From assembly GCA_034638255.1 (NCBI GenBank), contig JAWPGT010000052.1, forward strand, positions 62,001 through 126,000: a stretch of DNA of 64,000 bases. Direction: 5' to 3'. The notes beneath the pieces were generated by a model. That model ran no database searches and was not told the DNA's origin. It was given only the letters and a program-made list of their open reading frames with translations. Source of the DNA: Coprinus comatus (Eukaryota; Basidiomycota; Agaricomycetes; Agaricales; Agaricaceae). The translations under genes were made by a program, and so were the position numbers. Below are positions 58,046 to 64,000 of this stretch, piece by piece; the first letter of the stretch is position 1, and each line of letters opens with the position of its first letter.

Positions 58046-60826
58046 TTATGAAATGGTAATGGAAATCTCTTCATAAGCAGGTGGTGGAACATTCTCCTCA
58101 TCCCTATTTCGAGTGCGGGTATTCGTATTCGCCGAAGACAAAGCTCTAAACCGTCTCTGCATTTCTTCCATTCTTCTCTCATTCGCTTCTTCCATTTCTC
58201 TCATATGCCTTCTCGTAGCCTCAACATTTCCTCTTGCGTCATCTCTCTCCCTTTCCAATTCTTGTATCTTCCTCCGTAACTCATTATCCTGACTTGAAGA
58301 TTCCATTCTCGTTAAAACCTGTTCCAATTCTTCCATTCCCAACTTTAATTGCGAATTTTCTCTTTTAAGTTCATCCACTTGTGTATGATTACCACCATTG
58401 GTTAAAAGAAACGTAGACATCGATTTCTGCATCTCCCTTTCCCGTATCTTCAATCCTTCATTTTCCCTAGTAACTTCTTTCAATAACAATTGAAACTCCT
58501 TCAACCTCGTACCACCATTCTTACTCTTATTCTTTCCACTACCACCACCACCATCATCAGGACTCGTGATTATCTTCTGCATCTCAAGTAACCTAGTTTC
58601 CAAAGAATTAACAACAACCTGCAACTGTTCATTCTTTTCTCCTTCTTCTTTAACCTTTCTCTCCAATCCCTTCACTTCCAATTTAACAGCATCATTATTC
58701 GCTTTCAAACCATCCCTTTCTTGTGTTAATTCAGTAATAGAAGATAACGTTTCTCTCAACTCCATTTCCAAATTATCTCGATCCGAAACTTGATTTGTCA
58801 GTTTAACGATTTCGTCATTGAGTTCAGAAATCATAGCGCTATGATTATTGGAAGTATCACTGGATTCTTGAATGGCTTGAGATAATGCGATTTCTAAAAC
58901 TCTTAATCGACTTTTTAATTCCGAGTTTTCTTCACGTAATAAACGAATGTTTTGGTTTGAATTTTGAGTTTCTTCTCGAGTTTGTTCGTGTATTTGTGCT
59001 TGTGCTTGTGCCTGTGTTTGGGCGTGGGTTTTTTGAGATTTAAGTTGAGTCATCAATTCTTGAATTTGTGATCGAAGTTGTTTAGTTTCGGCTCGTAATT
59101 CTTTAACATTTTCTTGATCAATAGAACTAGAATTCGCCAAATTGAAAGAAGTAGATGGTGTGGTTGATATAGGAGTAGTTGATCGAGTTTGGGTTTGAGT
59201 ATTGGGAACAGATAAAAAGAGAGGAGGACTGGATTCGGGAATTGTAGGTGTATTGGGTAACGTCTTCATCATTGAAACTGAAAATCGGTGTGGTGAATTT
59301 CGAGAAAGAATTGGAGAGTTTGGATTTGAATTTGAATTTGAACCTGGATATGAATTTTGAGGTGAAAAAGAGGATGCTCGTTTGAGTACTTGAGATATGT
59401 TTCTCTTTGGTGGAGGAGGTGGTGGTGGGGACTTTTTATAAAGTGGAGTAGTAGGAGAAACGGGTGCAGATGCTCGACGAATATGAACGTTGTTGGTATT
59501 AACATTGGGATTGGGTTGTGACTTTGGCTTCATAGAAGCGGGTATTAAGGAAGGAGGAAGGTCAAGCAATGGAATGTCTACGCCTGCAGACTTCTTTCGA
59601 ATGAGGTGTACAGCAACTGCAAGCTGTTCTCTGTTCAATTGGTTATCTCTTCGCAAGTCAACGAGGTCCCTATATATTAAGGAATTTTAGTTTTATGGGT
59701 TACGTCATGTATTTCTAAGGTGACGAACCAGATGTGGGCTATGTCTTGAGCCTCCAGCCTAAATAGTTTGCGTGTGTATCGGGCAGATACATCACCATCC
59801 ACATAACCGTATTTTTCAACACCCAAAGCAGAGAAATGATCATCTGCCTCTGCTTGTTCATCAGGCGAAACCTCCCAGACATCACAAGGTTGGGATGATG
59901 GACCTGGAGTAGGATTCATAGACGTAGATGCCGTCTTCCAAGGCGTTGGAGTTCTAGACGAAGATGGGGATGGAGGGGTGGCAAAGGATGGTGTTGATAA
60001 TTGATCATATATATGGGAGGGTATTGAGGTGGGTATCGTTGTAAGTTGACAAGTCTTTATTGCTTGAATAAGATACATGCCCAGAGCAAACTCTAGGTTA
60101 TTCAACGAGCCCCTTTGATGGGTGTCTATCAGATGCCTAAATGGTAAAACACCATGAATAAGAAGTAGCCAGGTAGCGTATGGATACCTACCATATCCTA
60201 TCGAGTTCGCTATATGAAAGGTTGGATTTGATGAATACATCGCGTACTTTTTCACCTAATAACTAGTCATTATCACAGGCACGAGCAACAAATGCAAGAA
60301 CCTACCATCCAAACGTCCATTGACTGGCATAGCTTCTCTAAATGTCCTTTCGTATTCCATTTTCTCATGCATGCTGACAGGAGGGAAATGCGCAGCAGTA
60401 GTCTCCATGTTCGGGTTTAACTCCCATATGTCCTTGATGGTAGGCAATGGGCCGTCGGCTGGACAGTCATGAGCATTTTAGAGAGTTACCACAACAGAAT
60501 ACGACCTCTAGCCACGTACAATATGTCAGAAAACTCCGGTTTACGGGTTTTCCAGACTGTGCCCAACCTATCATCCTGACTGCTATCGCAAGCTCTCTCT
60601 CAGAGAGATTTCCATCTCCATCTTCATCAGCTATTCCCCAAATACCAGCCAGCTCCTCATTCGAAAGACCACTGCGCTGTAAAATGTCCACGGCTGTTTC
60701 AGCATCGATGAGAGAAAGACCATTCAAGTTTGGAGATTTATTCCGCGCGTAGTTAAGGATAGCAGAGACTATAGAAAGTTCTCCTCGTGAAGGAGCGAAT
60801 TCAAGTGCAGTTCCAGGTGTTTTCAT
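58046..60826 (-). CDS. Eps15/Ede1-like endocytic protein with three EH domains and coiled coil
   Basis: Endocytic scaffold family that recruits NPF-containing adaptors to clathrin sites. The start at 60826 gives EH1 with a canonical EF-hand loop DEDGDGNLSERE and LAGIWGIAD. EH2 has KVRDVFIKSNLSYSEL and LDRIWHLIDTHQRGSLN. EH3 has SPDEQAEADDHFSALG and IAHIWDLVDLRRDNQLNRE. The Trp that contacts NPF peptides is present in all three. Ser/Pro-rich linkers follow, then a predicted coiled coil of over 300 residues (NVKELRAETKQLRSQIQELM onward) and a C-terminal PPPAYEEI, a PPxY motif that could bind a WW-domain ubiquitin ligase such as Rsp5. Six exons join in frame. No C-terminal UBA domain is seen, unlike yeast Ede1. 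Confidence 0.9.
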
Positions 60827-61375
60827 GAAGCTAGTATTGTTTCAAGAGCATGTAGTAGTGACACAAACAACATGGTAGATGGTGGGGCTTCGAATTTGAT
60901 TTGGTTTCAATTTGATCTGATGCAGTGCACTGTGTGATCTCCCGCTTAACCACCCCTGCCAACAAGACTGCGCAAATTGGTTTTCTCGAGGGTACTACAC
61001 AGCAACAAAACAGAATATATTTGTAGGAACATCACACTTGTCCATAGAATCATAGACCGAGGAAATTCTTTGGACTGGTTTGCTGTGCCAATTAATATAT
61101 TACTGGAAAAATACAGGAAGAAATAGAAATATACAGCTGTACGTGAGATAAAAGTCTTGTGGTAGTTGTGTTTTGGAAACAGTACAGGTACTTCTTTTTC
61201 AGAATCCTCCCCTTTTGACGGTTCTATCATGGGTTCAAAATTTCCAACGCATGATGGTTTTTACCAGTAACCTTCTATATAATCCATCCATTCCAAAAGT
61301 TGTGATATTAGTTATTATGAGTCTCGGACAATGAACTTTGCTCTTTAACAGCTTTGAAGAGACTCCGGATAAATA
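60827..61375. other. Intergenic region upstream of EH-domain gene
   Basis: No gene supported; holds the promoter of the EH-domain gene. Confidence 0.5.
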
Positions 61376-62213
61376 CGATGACATATCACAATGTCTATAA
61401 TTAGCTTTCTGCTCGATTGAGAATTGTCAGCCTCAAAATCAAAACATACCCAAACTTTTGGCAGGAAATATAACTGAGACCACGCACGAAAAAATCCCCC
61501 AATGCTATTCACCACCAACTACAATGTCAGTGAACTATCCTCCCCCTCGTCCAACTCCTCTAACCAGTGACCACCTCTTCTCAGACTCGACACACACCGG
61601 GAGGACGGAGATATCCAGCACCAATGACCAAGCAAGCTTCATTACCCTCACGTTTTCCTGGAACCTGACATGTTGCCCATATGACCGTTGGACTGCACTG
61701 TGTTCTGGCGTGTTCGGAAGTTAAGTCTCAACTTTGTACAGAACTTCTAGTCCTGCAAAGGACAAGTTGAGGTTGTGCATTGTCTGGGATGGGAGGAAGA
61801 ACCGTGATGGGTCACCTTCCAGGGCGTTGGGGGTCTGTGTTCTGCGGATCATTAGAAGGGGGAATGCAGTAGTGCTCTCATGAAGTGGTCATTGGTGCTG
61901 GAGCGGGTCCCAGAAATGCCTTCGGTGAGTTACAAGATTATCTGTTTTAGTATTGGCTGATACTTATACACTACACAGAAACAATCCACTGATAACAACG
62001 GCTTGTACCGGTTCAATCAACACTCAATGAGTCATTTATTGTATCTTATCGGCGACTGATGATATCTTCCAGATTTATAAATGAGGGCATCGTATACTAG
62101 TAGTCACTTGTAGTTTACAATCGTTTGTGCCCGCTGGTAGCTTTTTCCCACCGGGTTTTTTAATGCACCCGAGCGGATGAGTATATAGAACTTATGTGGT
62201 CCAAACAATGTAT
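61376..62213 (+). repeat. Dispersed repeat R, copy C (full length)
   Basis: 838 bases aligning to R-B across its length in opposite orientation and to R-A in its right half. Landmarks are CGATGACATATCACAATGTC at the left end, CAAGCTTCATTACCCTCACG in the middle and GCACCCGAGCGGATGAGTAT near the right end. Confidence 0.9.
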
Positions 62214-62577
62214 CCACCACCGTCGCCTACCAACTACATGTGCGTTACCTGATATACCAACAATATCTATCGTCGAAGCTCAATGAAAGCTTCCTGAACG
62301 ATCAATGAAATCTTCTACTCCATCACCCAACCATTGTTCATATGAAGTCGCACTGTCACACTGGTACACAACCAATTATCATCGTCTTGGTGAGTGCAAA
62401 GGGAAGAAAAGCACAGTGCGAAAGCATTGAACTCACTAATCAAACTTCCTCATTTATACAAGTATCATTTTCTTAATATTAGTACAAATATGTGTGCATG
62501 GTGGTACATGAATGGAAAAAAGTCCACTGAGGGAAAATTCCGATTAACAAAGAAATATCAACCGGTCGGACCAGAGT
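62214..62577. other. Spacer between R-C and transporter paralog 3
   Basis: No gene supported; 3' flank of the transporter gene. Confidence 0.45.
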
Positions 62578-64000
62578 CTAAATGGAAACCCCATATTTAC
62601 GGTGCTTACTCTCACTTAGTAACCCTCTCCCCATCCCTTCTTCAATATCTACTCTCGAAGGTGCAGTAGTCGAGAAAGAGGAATCCTGATCCTGATGATC
62701 CTTCAAATCTGCTCCCTTGCCAGAATCTCCTTTCATAAGCTTGAGAGAGAGAGATGAATTAACATATGAATATCAGGGGAAAGGAAGAAATGCAAGGGAC
62801 GTACTGCAACAAATAATGCAGAAGAAATAATCAAGGAAGTACCAAACATTGATAAGAGAGTGGGACTTGTATGGAAGAATATCCGTTCAAAGATTGTTGC
62901 GAATACGATCTAAATAAAAATAAGTTGATCAGGTTCGTTTTATTGCTTGCGTCGAAGCATGGGCAATGTAGAATGAGCGGTTTATACTTACTTGAGTGTA
63001 AATGGCCATTGAGCCTCTACCAACAGCTTCTCGTGCAAGACCCATTGTGAGTAAAACCTGAGAAGATGGAATTTAGGTTTTTCTTTCTAGAATCATACCG
63101 ACTCCTCGGATAAATGTAGCATGTGTGCCCATATATAAAGGAAGGAGCTGGGATGACATCTTGAATGTACAGTACAATACCTGAGCTGCAAAACCGAATA
63201 TACCAAACATAAATAATACAGCTATCCAAGTGACTTGAGTGGGTATAATGAATGGTTGCTTGGTGATTACCATTCTATAAAATATTGTAGTTGAACAGCG
63301 TTCTAGGATTTCAATTGTGTATGCGAAGATATGGTGCTGTTACGTACCCGATAGTTGCGACAACGACTGATTGTGAAGAGAACATAACGAGTGCATGAAG
63401 AGGATGTGCACGTTTACCAATCGCTCTTAGTGCAGTGTCTGTGTGTATACAGCAAGAATCGTCAATTTCTGGTGGGAGGAAGTTGATGGATCGGAAAGAC
63501 TTACAGGCACCAGTAGCACCCAGCACTCCGATAAGTGCTACACTTTGAAAGAGAATTGTTAATTTAGTTGAAAGAGTAATATCGTTATAGTGGACGTACA
63601 AAACAGCAATCATCCGTTTTTCGGCGTTAACCTCTTGAAGAAGTCGAAATCCTTCACCCAAATGTGGAATAGTAACAGAATCGCCTCCACGACCGAATAA
63701 GAAAGGTGGACGAGCAATAAGTATAACACCAAAAAGACTAAAAACTGTTAATGAAATTGGGAGTCAGCATGTATTTGAATGATGCAGATAAAAGAGATAG
63801 AGACTTACGCCCAGCAACAGCTTGTCTATAGCTTAACTTCTCTCCTAAAAACAGGGCCCCAGAAAGTGCGGAACATAAGGGAGAAAGAAAAGTGAGGACA
63901 GTGGCGTCTGAAAGGGAGAGATATTGAAGTGAAAAGTAGATTCCGAGCATGCCGAAGAATCTGTTAGTCGTGTTATTAGTTGCATACAGCACCTTTAATG
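62578..64000 (-). CDS. EamA/SLC35G-type transporter, paralog 3 (5' end outside window)
   Basis: Third member of the transporter family in this window. From the right edge the exons read FFGMLGIYFSLQYLSLSDAT, VLTFLSPLCSALSGALFLGE, SLFGVILIARPPFLF, ALIGVLGATGA, TALRAIGKRAHPLHALVMFS, IFGFAAQVLLTMGLAREAVG and a hydrophilic tail ending KHRKYGVSI with TAG at 62578-62580. It is closer to paralog 1 than to paralog 2 at the C-terminus (HRKY...GV). All visible exons are open with short GT-AG introns. The first exons, including the N-tail, lie beyond 64000. Confidence 0.87.

Noticed and set aside
1..64000. CRISPR arrays or bacterial operons
   Set aside because: The DNA is eukaryotic with spliced genes; no regular spacer-repeat array is present.

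Overview
This window is nuclear DNA of a filamentous basidiomycete, most likely a mushroom-forming Agaricomycete. Genes carry many short GT-AG introns (about 45-70 bases). The mobile fraction includes a KDZ-type DNA transposon with the CxC2 cysteine cluster known from Agaricomycetes, and a DUF6533-like membrane protein family typical of that group is also present. Splice sites were assigned by eye from GT-AG borders, frame continuity and protein similarity, so exon ends are provisional.

Layout. 0.3-2.6 kb: a dispersed repeat (R-A) next to an intact O-methyltransferase gene (minus strand). 2.6-6.5 kb: no convincing gene. 6.5-19.1 kb: a probable KDZ transposon with an AT-hook protein gene (minus), a divergent gene with a SUMO-interaction-like motif (plus) and a KDZ transposase gene. 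The transposase gene is split by a very young 4.6 kb Ty1/copia element with identical LTRs and a GATGG target duplication. 21-32 kb: a conserved housekeeping block with an HMG-box-like protein (minus), a Sec2-type Rab exchange factor (plus), a U1A/U2B''-like RRM protein (minus), phosphopantothenoylcysteine synthetase (minus), mitochondrial Met-tRNA formyltransferase (minus) and tRNA-Glu(UUC) (plus). 33-39 kb: an inverted, decayed second copy of the O-methyltransferase, an 89-base foldback transposon, a USP7-like protein that has lost its catalytic Cys and His, and inverted repeat copy R-B. 41-45 kb: two tandem SLC35G/EamA-type transporter genes. 45.5-54.7 kb: repeat-rich DNA with element E and its deleted derivative, a DUF6533-like gene, two related MITEs and a 5' fragment of a second copia element. 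55-64 kb: small unrecognised genes (one with a MITE in an intron), an Eps15/Ede1-like three-EH-domain endocytic protein, repeat R-C and the 3' part of a third SLC35G paralog that runs off the window end.

The strongest candidates for unusual biology are the catalytically dead USP7-like protein, the multi-gene KDZ element interrupted exactly at a probable catalytic Asp codon, and several small inverted-repeat elements with recognisable target duplications. Several otherwise convincing genes (sec2, the PPCS gene, the HMG-like gene) change reading frame at homopolymers or microsatellites. Residual assembly indels or unrecognised introns are the simplest explanation and should be excluded first.
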